Source: Asterella californica (lineage: Eukaryota; Streptophyta; Marchantiopsida; Marchantiales; Aytoniaceae). Taken from it: a stretch of DNA of 64,000 bases. The notes beneath the pieces are model-generated. The model saw only the letters and a program-made list of their open reading frames with translations, was not told where the DNA came from and made no database searches. Of the stretch, positions 1-12,297 are shown piece after piece. The stretch lies in the NCBI GenBank assembly GCA_036924285.1, contig JAYKYS010000005.1, positions 2,728,001 to 2,792,000 on the forward strand, written 5' to 3'. Positions within the stretch are counted from its first letter, which is position 1. Each line of letters starts with the position of its first letter. The translations under genes were made by a program, and so were the position numbers.

Positions 1-682
1 TGGGATTTCGTGCACATCATCCACGATTGTGGTGGACAAACTTGTTACCGAGGGAGGTGCTCAAGCGCACACACTATGCAGTGAGAAGACCAGCGCACCT
101 CACAGTTGATGGCATCTTGGATGCAAGGCGATGATCTCAAGTAGTGAGAGTCGTTGATAAGTCACCCATGGCAGTGGTGAACCTAATGAGACGATCTATG
201 GCAGCGTTACTCACTTTGGTGAGTTTTCCAGCACATGCTTACAGAGATGGAGGACTTGGGCTTGTGTGGAATGTTCGGTTATAATAGTTGGTGGAGCCCA
301 ATGTCAACGAGAGAGAGAGAGAGCGATGGGTTTTCTAACGAGTACGACGGCAGTAGCTTCAATGTCAGAGGCTTCACGTCGTCAAGTGTTGGATCAAGCA
401 ATGGACTTGAACTGCTTGACATGGATTGTTAGTCTTGAATTGGTTGAGCAGCGTCGGATGCGATTGATAGCTGTTACTGCTCGGACACTCTTGAGCTCTT
501 TGCCTACCGGGTCGGTGAAGGCTGGGGGTGAGGCATGTGGAGTTCGTCATCCTTGGACATCATGGGATGTCATAAGAGAGAGTGTGGAGCTTGCAGCTAG
601 AACTGCAGAAGTTTTTCGCACAGTAGCGGTGGAGGTTGTTGGTGATGAGCAAAAGAAAACTGCTCCAGAGGCTGCAAGATAG
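1..682 (+). pseudogene. C5 cytosine methyltransferase, C-terminal part (family B)
   Basis: Bases 1-430 translate, across stops and frameshifts, to the same protein found on the minus strand at 44674-43827. They include an AHHPRLWWTNL stretch (the motif VIII-like region of DNMT-type enzymes) and then ERAMGFLT and RRQVLDQAMDLN (the motif IX/X region before the C-terminus). C5 methyltransferases move a methyl group from S-adenosylmethionine to cytosine in DNA. The N-terminal half with the SAM-binding and PCQ motifs would lie before the window. A TAA/TAG pair near 282 and a small insertion in the run of GA repeats break the frame. A second stop (TAG near 680) separates this region from RT, and the minus-strand copy shares it. 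It is non-functional as it stands. Confidence 0.7.
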
Positions 683-712
683 CAGTCAACGACTTCGTCT
701 TCTATCTCTAGC

Positions 713-2186
713 ATGGTGACAGAGGATACTTGGGAGCCAAAGATTGGACCCAAGCTTATAAGAGAGGAGAGACGAAGAGTTCAGAGATTCTTGAAGAGTT
801 ACATGAATTGTTTTACCTTCAGTATGAAGGATTTGGGTACCTTGAAGGGACTTGGTATACGGATCGACTTATCTAATGACACGTCAATCTTCCAACGTCT
901 TTATAAGTACAATGATATGGAGAGAGCCTTGATCCAGAGTATGACTCAAGACTTGTTGGAGGTTGGGTTGGTGGAGATGTCGCATGGAGAGTATGCATCT
1001 GCCACAGTTATGCCAGCAAAGAAGGATATGTATGACAACTACACAGATAGGCGTATGTGTGGAGACTACCGTCTTATCAATCGACAGACGAAGTCTGATA
1101 AGTATGCCATGCCGACATTGAGGAGATCTTTGATGCAGTGGAGCATGTGAAGGTCTTCAGTACTTTGGATCTTTGAGCAGAGTATCATCAGTTGCCGGTG
1201 AGAGAAGAAGATAAGTCCAAGACAGCTTTTTAGAGAATTGACTCTCACGATAAGGATTGTTTGTATCAGTGGCGGTTCTTACCATTTGGGTTGAAGAACT
1301 CTCCTGCTGAGTTCCAAATGATGATGGACAGAATCCTAGCAAGATCAGATTTTGTCAGATGTAATATTGACGACATTTTGGTCTATAGTGCTACAATGGA
1401 GGAGCACGAGAGACACTTACGGGATGTGTTCGAGCAGTTGAGAGCTCATGTGTTGAAGTTACACCCTGGGAAGTGCAAGTTCTTCCAGGAGTTGGTAGAG
1501 TATCTGGGCCACACCATCTATCCAGGTGGGTTGGGTGTTCAACAGACAAAGGTTGAGGCTATTGCACGTATCCCACGCCTCACAGATGTGAGTCGAGTTC
1601 GAGCATTTGTTGATTTGACGAACTTCTATCGTCTTTACGTGACGAGGTTTAGTGCAATTGCGAAGCCATTGACCAAGCTGATGAAGGTGGACCAAGAGTG
1701 GCAGTGGAGAGATGAGCAGGAACGAGCTTTCATAGAGCTCAAGGATAGGTTGACATCTTGAGGAGATCCGTTAGGGGCGTCCTTTCCAACTGCACACCGA
1801 TTGGAGTATGTTGGGACTTGGATCAGTGCTAACTCAGCATGATGATGAGAAAAAAGAGTTCGTGGTGGCGTATGCCAGTCGCTCCAACAATTCAGCGGAG
1901 GCGAGGTATAGTTCGTACGAGGGAGAGTGTTTGACGACAGTGTGGGCTGTTGCACACTTTTGATGTTATCTGTTTGAGAACCCCTTTACTCTCATCACTG
2001 ATCACCAGCCGCTCAAGTGGTTGATGGAGTCCGACAAGCTTACAGAGAAGCTTGCACGATGGGCTCTGATCTTACAGGAGTATGACTTCCAGGTAGTACA
2101 TAGACCTGGAGTTGTAAACCTAGATGCCGATGGGTTGAATCGTAACTCATGTACGAGTCACCAGGATCAGACGGGGGCTCGATAGC
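713..2186 (+). pseudogene. Family-B reverse transcriptase-RNase H
   Basis: An ORF at 713-1150 holds the RT fingers region (LVEMSHGEYASATV, RRMCGDYRLIN). A second ORF at 1261-1761 holds YQWRFLPFGLKNSPAEFQ and the catalytic box NIDDILVYS, a YxDD variant with N for Y. It is followed by VEYLGHTI and FVDLTNFYR, typical of Ty3/gypsy RT. From 1762 the RNase H follows in broken frames, with HTDWS, YSSYEGECL and LITDHQPLKWL. Stops between 1150 and 1260 and after 1761 disable it. Family identity is clear from motif order and from near-identity with the minus-strand copy at 43691-40270. Confidence 0.85.
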
Positions 2187-2209
2187 ATGACGAGGTTGAT
2201 GAGGAGATA

Positions 2210-3714
2210 GTGCCAGGGTCGCATGCATCTACCTTTCTTTATGTGTTGGCCATGAACTCTAGTATGGAGAGTCAAGTCGTATCTTTTTCTGGTCAGAGAG
2301 TAGATGAGGAGTCTCCAGATCCTGAGGGTGGAGATGGTGTTCCATACCAGCGAGATATCCATGATGATGGGACCGTGATGGAGTATCTACGTACTGATAT
2401 GGTGGTAGGCACAGTAAGTGCTAAGGAGAGAGATCGTGTCCTTCAACGAGCGAAGAGATTTCGACGAGAAGGACTTCGAGTGTGGGATGATGGAAGAGTA
2501 CGGATAGTGTCACATATATCCCAGAGGGCACAATTAGTACGACATGCCATGAGGAGTTGGGACATTTTAGAGTGAAGCGTACGCATAGCTTACTCCAAGG
2601 ACAATATTGGTGGTGTGGTATGCAAGTCGATGTGCAGCAGTTTGTCGCACGATGTGTGGTTTGTGATCGAGTACGAGCATCATTTAGTGCTCATATTTCA
2701 CAGTTACACCCCTTACCAATTACGGGGTTGGGTTACCGTTAGAGTTTGGATTTTGCGGGATCTTTATCATTGACTTACGTCATCACCGGTATGTGTTGGT
2801 GATGATGGAGCACTTCTCCAAGTGGATTGAGTTGGTGGTATTACCAGACAAGGCGAGTGAAGGGACGGCGTATGCGTTTTTAGATCGAGTGCTGAGTTAT
2901 TTTGGAGCACCAGCTGAAGTGCTGACAGATCAAGGTACAGAGTTCCTTGGTGAGTTTCAGGCCTTGTGTGATCAGGCGCTGATTGATCATCAGGCTATCT
3001 CTCGAGATCATCCTGAGGCGGATGGTTTGACGGAGAGGGTAGTTCAGACGATGAAGAGAGGATTGCGCAAGTATGGCTTACAGAAGGGCCACTTGAGAGA
3101 CAGGGATGTGCAGTTACCATGGTTGGCTATGGGCTACCGTTTTAGTCGACAAGCGTCTTTGGCTTCCTTCTCACGATATTTTCTATTGTATGGCCGAGAT
3201 CCAGATCTATTTTCGACCATTCGTCGTGATTTTGCTGAGGTGCTGAACCTTGATGACTCGGATATGTGGGTGAACGCATGTTCTCAACGTGCAGAGACAT
3301 TTCAGAGAGTTATGCTTATGGGTTTTTGAGAACCTAGCGATTGCTCAACATAGAAACACGTTGCGATATGCGACTATTCGAGGAAGAGGTTATCGGTCAT
3401 CGATTCGTAGGTTTCATCTTGGCGATTATATCTATCTACAGCAGATTGCACCGACGACATTGGACGTGACCGCAGGGCGTACGATTTTACGAGTGCGTGA
3501 GGTGTTACCTTCTAGAGTACTCATGTTAGAGAGCCGTGATGGTGTTGTTTGGAAGGACCATGTGCGCAATTGCGCGCCATGTCATCTTCTCAACATCGAT
3601 GGTACAGTTGACACAAGCTTAGTAGTTGTACGGGCGGGCTTGAGGTGTATATTATGTGGGTCTGCTGGTGGAGCAACCCGTATGTTGGTGTGTGATGGTT
3701 GTTCTAGAAGTTAG
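2210..3714 (+). pseudogene. Family-B integrase with truncated PHD finger
   Basis: The zinc-binding region ends in CVVCDRV near 2655. The DDE core is visible as LTDQGTEFL (2923-2949) and HPEADGLTERVVQT (3010-3051), with the first Asp in LDFAG near 2750. Several frameshifts divide it (ORFs 2210-2575, 2557-2742, 2793-3329 and 3289-3714). After the integrase C-terminal domain a PHD finger begins (CILC...CDGC), then stops at 3712. Compared with the intact finger at 38601-38735, about 80 bp between the histidine/cysteine pair and the following UTR have been deleted. Confidence 0.85.
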
Positions 3715-3884
3715 CACATAGCCGATTAGATCTTTGCGTGGTATGGATTGCAGACAGGCGACTAACGATGGAGCGATGTAGCACCCGTGTCCTGATCCTT
3801 GCACCCATGAAGGTGTATATCACATAGTTGGGATATGGAGCTATCTAGAGTTAGAGGGACATAATCGTCAGTTAGGCGGGCGAT

Positions 3885-4366
3885 TGTGGTACACTTGTGT
3901 ATGTGTATGACATCGTCCATATGTTATGTGTATGTGTGGTGTACCTCTGACAGCGATGTGTATGCGCATGACAGCTGTCAGTTTGGGCACTTCGGCTAGG
4001 TTGACCCAGTGCGAAGTGACGAATCCCGATAAGGCCGTTAGTGCCTTTAGAACGAGTTGATGAGAGAGCCCACTAGGGATATACTTCGCAGGTAGGACTT
4101 GAAGGCCTTAGTTCTCCGAGTTGAGCCTTCAAGCTCCTGGCTATGGTGGATAGTTTTGGTGCAATCTGGATTTTCTATGAGCACAGAGTGGATTTGGCTC
4201 GACTTTAGTGATTGTTTAATGCTCGTTGGTATGGTGGAGTGAGTACATACCGTTTATCACTGTGGTACACTTGTGTATGTGTATGACATCATCCATATGT
4301 TATGTGTATGTGTGGTGTATCTTTGACAGCGATGTATGTTGTGTAACGATGTGTATGCGCATGACA
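3885..4366 (+). repeat. Family-B 3' terminal repeats B1-A2-B2
   Basis: B1 is 3885-3973 (TGTGGTACAC ... GCATGACA), then a 2-base spacer GC, then A2 at 3976-4260 (TGTCAGTTTG ... TTTATCAC), then B2 at 4261-4366, a second copy of B1. A G-rich tract, GGCGGGCGAT, lies just before B1 and could be the polypurine primer. The same order, with a 2-base spacer, occurs in the minus-strand copy at 37912-38420. A alone forms the 5' end of other copies. This is a split-direct-repeat arrangement and not a plain LTR. Confidence 0.7.
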
Positions 4367-4983
4367 CATCTAACTTGGCAGTCGTCGCTAGCCAAGTACC
4401 GCTGGTAGCTGTCCTGATTCTCGACTCTATGGACATATCTATTGTCTCTTATTGAACCACCTCCGCACTAGAGATAACTACATCTTCGCTCTCACTGAGC
4501 GTGACCACCAATTGGAACACTGGAGCTAGGCTAACTCCCAAAGCCCTCATATCTGTGGCTGAAAATAATGACGCTCAAAGTACTGATATAGTCGCTCCAA
4601 CATCGGATTTGACGTCGCATCCACAGACATCGAGGATTGACTTGCATCACCTCCACTCTTGGATGTCGATGTCTCCAACTCCATTGTATCATCGGTAGGT
4701 TATTTAGGAATCATAGACGTGGTCTTCAATATCTCCGATAGTGTGAACGACTGAGGAAGCATGGCTTGTCTACCAGTCTCTCCACGTTGTGGATCCAACT
4801 CCATCGACGCACCTCGTGGCTCAGAGACACGTACTGCACTCCGAGGTACTGCCGCAGATGTCTCAATCTACACCACACTAGCATGAAGTCGAAGTCAACT
4901 CCTTCTCTTTCATAAAACTACCTGGAAGTCTCTATCCCCGAACCAGATCTCCGTTGAGCCATAGTCATACTAGATATCCTCTG
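4367..4983 (-). pseudogene. Family-B protease-region fragment
   Basis: This is the degraded counterpart of 48190-48790. It has the same Ser/Thr-rich linker after gag and the same segment upstream of the retropepsin motif, recognisable as near-identical DNA (for example around 4395-4440 against 48190-48235). The catalytic Asp region itself lies beyond the breakpoint at 4367. Many small indels are present and no usable frame remains. Confidence 0.55.
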
Positions 4984-6430
4984 CTCCAACTGCTCAATCC
5001 GAGCAGCCATATCCGCATCTGACGTCGTAGCAAGCGGTGGATTGACTGATCTTCTCTCGAGTGCTAGACCTCTACCTCCAGCTCGACCACCATGGCCTCC
5101 TTAAGCTCCTCCGCCTCTTCCACGATCAGTCTTCTCTTGCTGTAGCTCGAGGTGGAGATCAAAACAACGGTCATTATTGTGACCTGGTCGCCTCCAATGT
5201 TCACTACGTAGGTATCGCTTGAGACGTCCCAGACGTCTCATAACCACATCTCCTCTGTGAGCAGTTGATGAGGACCATCACATGTCCAGCAAGGACCCAC
5301 TTGCTGTTGACTAGGGAAAGACTGCATGGGCTTCTGCCCACCAGGTCTTCCAACACCTCCCTGGGATCGTGATTGTTCAACACGATCCTTACCACCACCA
5401 CCACCACGATGTTGCATAGTCTGTGATCCTTGAGAAGAGGTTATCATCTTCGTGTGGTGCCTCCCTGCTGAACCCAACTGTCACCACCCTCTCCTCCATC
5501 ATGTTGAGCTCAATCCGCTCAACTAGACCAAAGACAACCGTCAATGTCGGAGCGATGTCTCTAAAGAGAGACGCATCTCTGACTCTCTTACGCAGCTCTC
5601 GGTCCAATATCTTATACCAGAACTAGACTGCCTGTGCTTCCATCATCTCTTGAGTAACGCTGATCAATTGCTTCATGCGAGTAAACGTCTCGTGTAAGCT
5701 CTCTTCAATCTTCCGCTGGAACTCCTGCAGACTCCTCAACTTGTCGGTCCGCTCACCATGATAGTTCTTCATCAAACATTGGAAGAACTGAACCACAGGG
5801 TTAAACCTTGGTGATATCCCACTCATACTACCACCTGCTCCACTACTAGTAGATGCATCACTAGTAGTAAGTACTCCGTCATCCGTGGATGTACCGCTGC
5901 TACTAACACTCGAACTCACAAGTGCTACGCTTCTGAAACTGCGCCAGTAGTGATAGAAACGTAGTTGGAAGACTAATGTTGTCTCCTCAACTCAATCCAC
6001 ACGTTGTAGTCTCGTCTGAACTCATGGTAATTGTCCATCGGTGGTCCTTCTAAGTGTTGAAACAAATCTTTCCAAGCCATGAAAAGTGTGAACAGTTGTG
6101 AGTTCTGCATCTGCTGTAGATCACATCAATTGTCCAACTCTTGGATGAAGTCATTCAGCTCAATAGTATCCACTGTATCCTAGTATCATCGAGATCCATT
6201 CGTGATTTCATAGATCTCGTCCATGTCCCACAACAACGGTATGACGACACTATGTGTATCTCCAACCACGTCCTCGTCTGAATCGGTGTCCTCCGGTGAT
6301 GAGACATGTGCTATTGGTTGGTATCTCACACCACTCCGTGTGAAGCCACTGCTTATTGCAGCTGAATCTTCACCGAAATCTCCGTGGACGTCTGTGGAAA
6401 AAACCCCCATGTCAACAATGAGCACTCAGC
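4984..6430 (-). pseudogene. Family-B gag, decayed
   Basis: Minus-strand fragments (6425-6186, 5919-5623 and 5607-5389) match the intact gag ORF at 48756-50213. Examples are the LLWDMDEIYEIT region and the LRSLQEFQRK...FTRMKQLI segment of the retrotransposon gag family. Gag packages element RNA in virus-like particles. The central frame is broken by stops and indels, and the zinc-knuckle region survives only in pieces. It is 70-80% similar to the 48756-50213 copy by eye, so it is an older insertion. Confidence 0.7.
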
Positions 6431-8310
6431 TCTAACCAGAGCATAGAAACCTCGTCACCGCACGTGACGCCAACCTGCTTAACCCCGCTCCTACTGAGCT
6501 CACCTATCTCTTACTAGGATGATCAAAGTAAGGGCTACTTGTACATGTCATCACCACAAGCAGCCTCTCACGGTCTGTTGGTCAGAAGTCCAACCTCACC
6601 GTGAGAGAAACAAAGGTAGTCTGACTGGTCCGCAACTCCAATCTCACTACCGACAGCACACTAGAGTGAACTCACTTTGAAAATCAAGCGCCAACACAAG
6701 CAAACACGACGCACAAACAAGAAGCAGAACATGGAGGGGTTCCAACTACAAGAAGTCCAAATTATAATCCTTCACACTCAAACATGCACCAAAAGATAAA
6801 CCCAGCTTCATCCGGACTGACGTCTTCTCTTTGGTGACCACATGCACAATATATAATCACCAACTGTCATAAACTGTACCTAAGGTCACTAACTAGATGT
6901 CCACACCTCTAGTAGCTCCAAAAGTATCTACGTGGTCGCCCTACCACTCTTCTAGGAACGTGCGAAAAGATCTCATACTATCTTAAACAAGTCCATAAAT
7001 ACTTACACGCATCCCTGGAAGACACCAAGAGCTATTGGTCTAGTGGTACAGCCAAAGCTATGAGCTAGTAGTTAAGCACAGTCTTCAGGAATAGTGTTGA
7101 GATTGTGACATTGTTTTACTCACTCCCACACCACTGGAATTGGACTTAGCTCACGCACGCCAACAAGCTGGCTTGTTGGCTCAGGCTCCACCTCACCTCC
7201 ACCTCCGCTCTCACGCACCTCTGCTCCTCGAAGCCTCTAAACACCACGTGCTCCACACCGCAACACTCCCGCTCACTCTCCGCTTGGATACGAGAGAAAC
7301 TAGTACTCGCACTCGAATTGCACCAAAACAAGCTTGGCTACACCTCGAATTGCACCAAATTGCACCAAAAGAGGCTCGACTACACCAAAATCTAATGTAA
7401 AACAACTTGCGGTGCACGCGAGCAACAAAAAATCTGACGTAAATGAGCAAGAAGACCCAAAGTCAACCCAAAAACACCACAACAGGTTCGCGAATACAAA
7501 TTTCACACTTTGTAACCAACCACCACTACGAGAAAACTCACACACTCGAGTTTTTACTTGAAATTGTAAAAATCTGACGTAAGTAGTCTTTTTGCATTTT
7601 CGACATACACAACAACGAACTTTAGCATGCCATAACTTCGTCGATACTCGACCAAACTCCATGAAACTTGATGCACTAGAATCGTCTCTCCAACCCGCTT
7701 CCAATGAGCCCACTCCGGTCTAACATTAACAAATACTTCGTCTGTCATGTCCAAAGACGCACTCCGGTCCAAACAGATCACTTCAAGAACATTCTGCAAA
7801 ATTTCTGCAGCACTTATGCATGACAGAAAATCCACAATCAACCCCACAACAGCAATAGATCAGCGAACAGCAAGGTACCATGCGTCCACACCCATCTCAA
7901 TCGAAGGTATCAATAATCACTAACGACGACGTTCGAAGATAACAGCGGACGATTTCATATCAGAGAGCTCTTACTGAACTCCGCTTCGACCTGCATTGAT
8001 TTCTTCGAGTAATCTCAACAGAGATATTACCATCTCCACAATGTCAACACGGCAACAACGATTACTCGCAAAATAGTCAAGTCAAACCCACTTTGTGTTC
8101 ACAGAGAATTCAAGTTACACTCAACAAGACTATCCATCATACTAGGAGCTTGAAGACTCAACTCGAAAAACTAAAGCCTCCAAGCCTTACCTGTGAAGTA
8201 TACCCCTAGTGAGTTAGCCCAAGAACTCGTTCTAACGGCACTAACGACCTTATCGAGATTAGCCACTACGCACTTCGTCAACCTAACCGGGGTACTAAAA
8301 TGACGTGACA
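6431..8310 (-). repeat. Family-B 5' terminus A1 and leader
   Basis: 8070-8310 matches the A repeat (A1 at 51784-52078, A2 at 38018-38312). The remainder matches the roughly 1.6-kb leader between A1 and gag in the copy at 50214-51783. No convincing ORF lies here. The short overlapping frames between 7140 and 7850 follow low-complexity sequence and are not conserved with the sister copy. Confidence 0.6.
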
Positions 8311-8995
8311 AAGGACAGGACCTTCAAGGTTGTTACATGACTCAAGTTATCAAAGAAATATCAGTTGAGTTTGAAAGTAGCTTCAATATTATCGAGATTG
8401 TCTCTGAATTAGAAGGATCTACAAGAGGAGGATGATGAAAAAGAGGTCCATAATAGCTCTAACGAGGAAGCTACAAAGGATATTACATACGACGGGGTGG
8501 TTATCTAGGAGAACCTCAATGATCAAGTTCCACTGGAGGGTGACATTGTTCCTCACTTAGAGGAGAATGTCATTTTGGAGCATGTACCAAGAGATGCGTT
8601 TACGTATAGACGACAGTCCTTCAGAGAAAAAGATAGAGGGTGAGACAAAAGATGATGACTATGTTTCACCAGGCTCTCCTCTCAAGCTGTGGATAGAAAT
8701 TGTACCTGAGGTAAAAAAGCTCTAACACTAGATTCTGACAGTGATGGGACATCAGACGAGACAATAGAAGTCGAACAGGAAGATGCAAGTCGAGAAGATG
8801 AGCATCGATTCATAATTCCACCAAGGCATGAACTTGATTTTCCTCCACTCCGTCGGTGGAAGCTTTGGTTCAAAAGAAGAGGTCGAGGAAGAACGACGAG
8901 TTTGACACTGGCAGCTAGGGAAATCATCGATTTGACGCAAGAAGGTTACATGTTCGTGATAATATTCTCACATGTCCGAGTGGTATACTAGCTTG
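8311..8995 (+). pseudogene. Coding-like relic of unknown origin
   Basis: Several long stop-free stretches in changing frames run end to end: about 8480-8636 (acidic, with VPLEGDIVPHLEENVILEH), 8625-8725 (DDYVSPGSPLKLWIEIVPE) and 8712-8996 (EDEHRFIIPPRHELDFPP, RRWKLWFKRRGRGR). The last one is open for about 95 codons and ends at TAG after FSHVRVVY. Composition and codon use look protein-like, but the frame shifts at least twice. It could be an eroded transposon polyprotein or exons of a host gene. I do not recognise the protein. Confidence 0.35.
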
Positions 8996-10437
8996 AAGTG
9001 AGATCAAGAAATAATCTGATAGTGAGTAGTTACGGCTGATAATGTGGTGAGAATATTGGCTGCATAATACATACAGTTTCACATCGATCAAGACGCTATT
9101 GATGCACCATTTTGAAAACAAAGGAAGAGAATTGTTTATTCGATTTGTGCATTTATACATGTATGACAGAATATAGTAATTTGTCTTTGATCACTGTCAA
9201 ACATGTAGTACATTTTACAATCGCTAGCGATGTCATTCTCTTATCGTTGTGCACTACTCAGTCGAGATAAGGAGACTCCCAAAAATTGAACATTAGAGGT
9301 TCTTCAAATGGTGACATGAGAGGTTCTTGAAATAATAACAGCTCTTCTTCTACCTCTAATGTTTTGGAATGTGACCTCTTCAGTCTCCTCTCTAAATCAA
9401 TTATGTCGATAGGTCGTACAAAGTCCAAGGTAAGTGCTTTTTCTAGAAGATTGACAATCAAGTTCATCTTCACGCTCAATTCTTCAGATTTTTCACTTGC
9501 CTTTGATGCTTCAGCGATACTTGGTGGGTCCTTGCACAAATAGAGAAACAGAAAAACAGACAATCAAATTCAAATTCGAGCATATACGGAGAGAAGTATT
9601 ATACAAACTTATATATGATTCTAACTGACCGATTGCTCCCCACTCCAATGTTATTTGCGTGAGAAGCCATGTCTGAGCTTGATGTCTAGTCCTCTCGCTC
9701 CACATCGTCTGTGTTGTTTTTGTCTCGTGTGTTGTTTGTGTCTCTTGACCCCCCTTCTGTGTATAACTAAGGATTCTCACGTCCTCCGTGCATCAGAGGT
9801 CCAATCACATATCCATGTCAAAGAACTATCCACTTCACCTTCCACGCTGGACTACACAAGAGATGGATGATCGAGAGACTTCGATGATGTTCGACCAAGT
9901 TATGCACAATAGCTCATGGACGGGACCAAGTGAGAAATATTTTCTAAGGGTGTACCCAAGTAAATTTCTCGAGGGGAAAATCCGAAGAACTCGTAGAACT
10001 CCAATCTACATATGGTTCATTTGCGTGAACAACTGTTGAAGCATATTCAAAGAAGATTTTGAAATAGAAAGATTTTATGATCCGTAAGATATGAGGATCC
10101 TCCAACTACAGTCAAACCTTGTATAATGATGTAACTGGTGACACTATAATTTGTGACTATGCTTCGTGATGGTAAATTATAATCACGTTACTGTATAAAA
10201 ATATGGGTGTATTTATATGTATATATTCACTTTAATCAGAAGAATTTACAAATATGACTATATAAGATATCAAAAATCTCAACCTTGTCTATTGTTTCAT
10301 GAATAATAGTTTTCAATAATTCTTTAGAATTTTTGTTTTTCTGAATTGTTCATAGCGATTCAGATGGATCATGTTATTCATTATTTTAAAGTGAAGTTTA
10401 TTTGTTTCATGAATAAAAACTAAACAAGGCGCTACGT
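8996..10437. other. Unassigned sequence between B copy and solo LTR
   Basis: Apart from the possible exon at 9241-9680 I see nothing definable here. 10050-10437 is AT-rich with no ORF above 60 codons. The last bases before the solo LTR are CTACGT. Confidence 0.4.
9241..9680 (-). other. Possible small two-exon gene, unrecognised
   Basis: On the minus strand a pyrimidine-rich tract ends in AG near 9541. It is followed by an open frame beginning DPPSIAEASKASEKSEE and ending at a stop near 9258. The frame is acidic and helix-prone with many Leu/Glu/Lys residues, and three repeats of EEPL/QEPL near its end. An upstream ATG near 9670 (MASHANNIGVGSNR) could be a first exon across an intron of about 80 bp. 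No known domain is recognised. The splice assignment is inference only. Confidence 0.25.
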
Positions 10438-12297
10438 TGTCATGTCGTGGACCGGCTCCTATCTGAAATTCAGACTACGATGCTTGTCGCTCCAAAGCCA
10501 CTCATGGAAAAGCAAGCTAAGTCCTAGCTTATGGACTTTTGGCACGACTTCGGATCTTCACTTTCATCGCATCAATGGGTAGAGCTCATTGTCAGCTTTC
10601 CATAGACACTTTGTCTATTTCATGTGGACGCCTAGTGGAGAAGTTACGAGACTCAAAAGATGGGTAAAACAAGCTAGGCCCCAACTTACGGAGTTTTGGC
10701 ACAACTTCGAATCTTCATTTTCATTACATCGATGGGTAGAGCTCATTGTCAACTTCCCATGAGCACTTTGTCTATTTCATTTGGACGCATAGTGGAGAAG
10801 TTACGAGACTCGAAAAAAGAGAAAATCAAGCTAGGCCTTAGTTTACTTTTGCTGATTGGGTATTTGCAGCTCCAGGTGCTATACTAAGCACGCAAAGGGC
10901 CTGCTTCTTCATTATTGAAGAAAGCTTGCACGTACAGAGACTGACGTAAGGGGGCAGTTTAAGGGGTCAGTTTGTTTCTGCGACCTGTTGGTGGACGTTT
11001 TGGAGAATTGAGAAGTCCAATGCATGCGCGTAAGGTGTCATTGGGTTCAGATCTGTGCAGGCTACATGTGGGTTAAGATGGTTCTTGAAGAGACGGATCG
11101 GAGGATGTGTTCTGGGAGAAATTGAGACGTAGGGAGAGGATTTAGAGTGCTTCAGTAACTTGTGAAGGAGAGTTGGACCGTTCGGGCCGTTTTGGAGTCC
11201 AAACTTATTGTCCTTGGATCCAGTGGGATCAGAACGCCGAGTTCTTCAGGAAATTGAAGACGACATGAAGTTTCATCGGACGATTTGGGAGTTCTGAGTG
11301 AAATTGGCTCGTAGGAAAACGCTTACGTCGGATTTTTGTTCGCCTGCGACTTGAGATTGATTTGTTCTTTGTGATCGGTGAGCCAAGCTCTTCGATCTTG
11401 GTGCCTATGCGATCATGGAGTCTTCATCTACGCATAGGAGAAGACCATGTGTGGATTGGATTGTTGGTTTGGGTATGGTGAGCGATTTTGAGCCGCAGGG
11501 AGTCGATTTATGTCAGTATTTTGCAACCTGCGACCAAATTTATTGCGCAGTTTTGCAAGGGGAACTCCAAACGACTTGTTTGGAGTCTCGTTGGGTTCAA
11601 GTAGTTAGATCTACCTACCAGAGAAGACAGATATCAGATCAGGCGATCCGTTTGAACGGTGTGTGCGGTTTTAAGCCACGGGGAGGAGTTTTAGAAGGTT
11701 CGGTGCTGTGACCGAAAATCGGAGATATCTCGGCTATTGAGAGTCAGATCTGAAGGTTTTCTGGGCCAACGGAGTCAAGGAAGAGGACCTTATCGACATC
11801 TGAAAATCGTTTGACGAGAGGAGAAAGTTCTCAGATAGAACTTTTTCGGTTCCTTCGCTACGGTTTTCATCCTTGTTCGTTAGAGATCTAGTTGGCTATA
11901 TACAGCTTGTGGTAGCTAGCTTTGACTAAGAGCTTGTACATGGATGTGGTTTGGACTTGAGTTTCAATCGTGTGATAGTGGTGGAGCTCTATTTTTTACC
12001 AAATGGAAGTTTCTCTTGCTTTGAGCTACGCTTCGGTGGTTTTGGGTCATGGTTGAGATTCAAGGGTTCGTTTTAAGGGCTTTGAAGCAGATTACAGACC
12101 TCTCTGGTCTGTTTCTCAGTTTTGTGTTCTTAGGAAGAACGAACCGGCAGTGTACATACATTTGGTGTTGGTATATATTGTAACATTCATTTTCGTGGTT
12201 GTTTTTCTTTGTCTTGTCTCTGTTCAGCACACAGCATCTCCACAGCTAGGAACCTCGCGTTTTCTTGGATATCCTTCACGTAATATCCGACACGATA
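10438..12297 (+). mobile_element. Solo LTR of family D
   Basis: It begins TGTCATGTCG and ends CGACACGATA, the terminal inverted signature shared with the LTRs at 53223-55228 and 40474-42489. Those run on the opposite strand and are colinear with this copy along their length. At 1860 bp it is a little shorter than the roughly 2.0-kb sisters. No internal region flanks it. The left flank is ACGT and the right flank ACCC, so no target-site duplication is evident. ORFs inside it (for example 11415-11711) have counterparts at the same place in the sister LTRs and are not genes. Confidence 0.85.

Larger units (their letters stand above)
1..4366 (+). mobile_element. Family-B retrotransposon, 3' part, decayed
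   Basis: The window opens inside this element. In order it carries the methyltransferase C-terminal region, RT, RNase H, integrase, half of a PHD finger and the terminal repeats. It is colinear with the minus-strand family-B copy at 37912-52078, but many stops and frameshifts break it. Its 3' end is placed at 4366 (...GCATGACA) because the following bases match the antisense protease region of another family-B copy. It therefore inserted into that copy, and the matching 5' junction lies before base 1. Assignment to the Ty3 type rests on the order RT-RNase H-integrase. Confidence 0.85.
4367..8310 (-). mobile_element. Family-B retrotransposon, 5' part, decayed
   Basis: Read on the minus strand this has the A1 terminus (TGTCACGTCA at 8310), a long leader, a broken gag and the start of the protease region. 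The plus-strand family-B copy (1-4366) interrupts it at 4367. It aligns along its length with 48190-52078. The 5' terminus is exact: the same TGTCACGTCA begins the other copy at 52078, while the flanking sequences differ. Confidence 0.75.

Noticed and set aside
7031..7065. tRNA A-box-like TGGTCTAGTGG (also near 50914), possible tRNA or SINE
   Set aside because: No matching T-arm (B box), no cloverleaf, and it lies within the family-B leader in both copies.
11415..11711. 98-codon ORF in the solo D LTR
   Set aside because: Equivalent positions in sister LTRs are not consistently open; it is LTR sequence.
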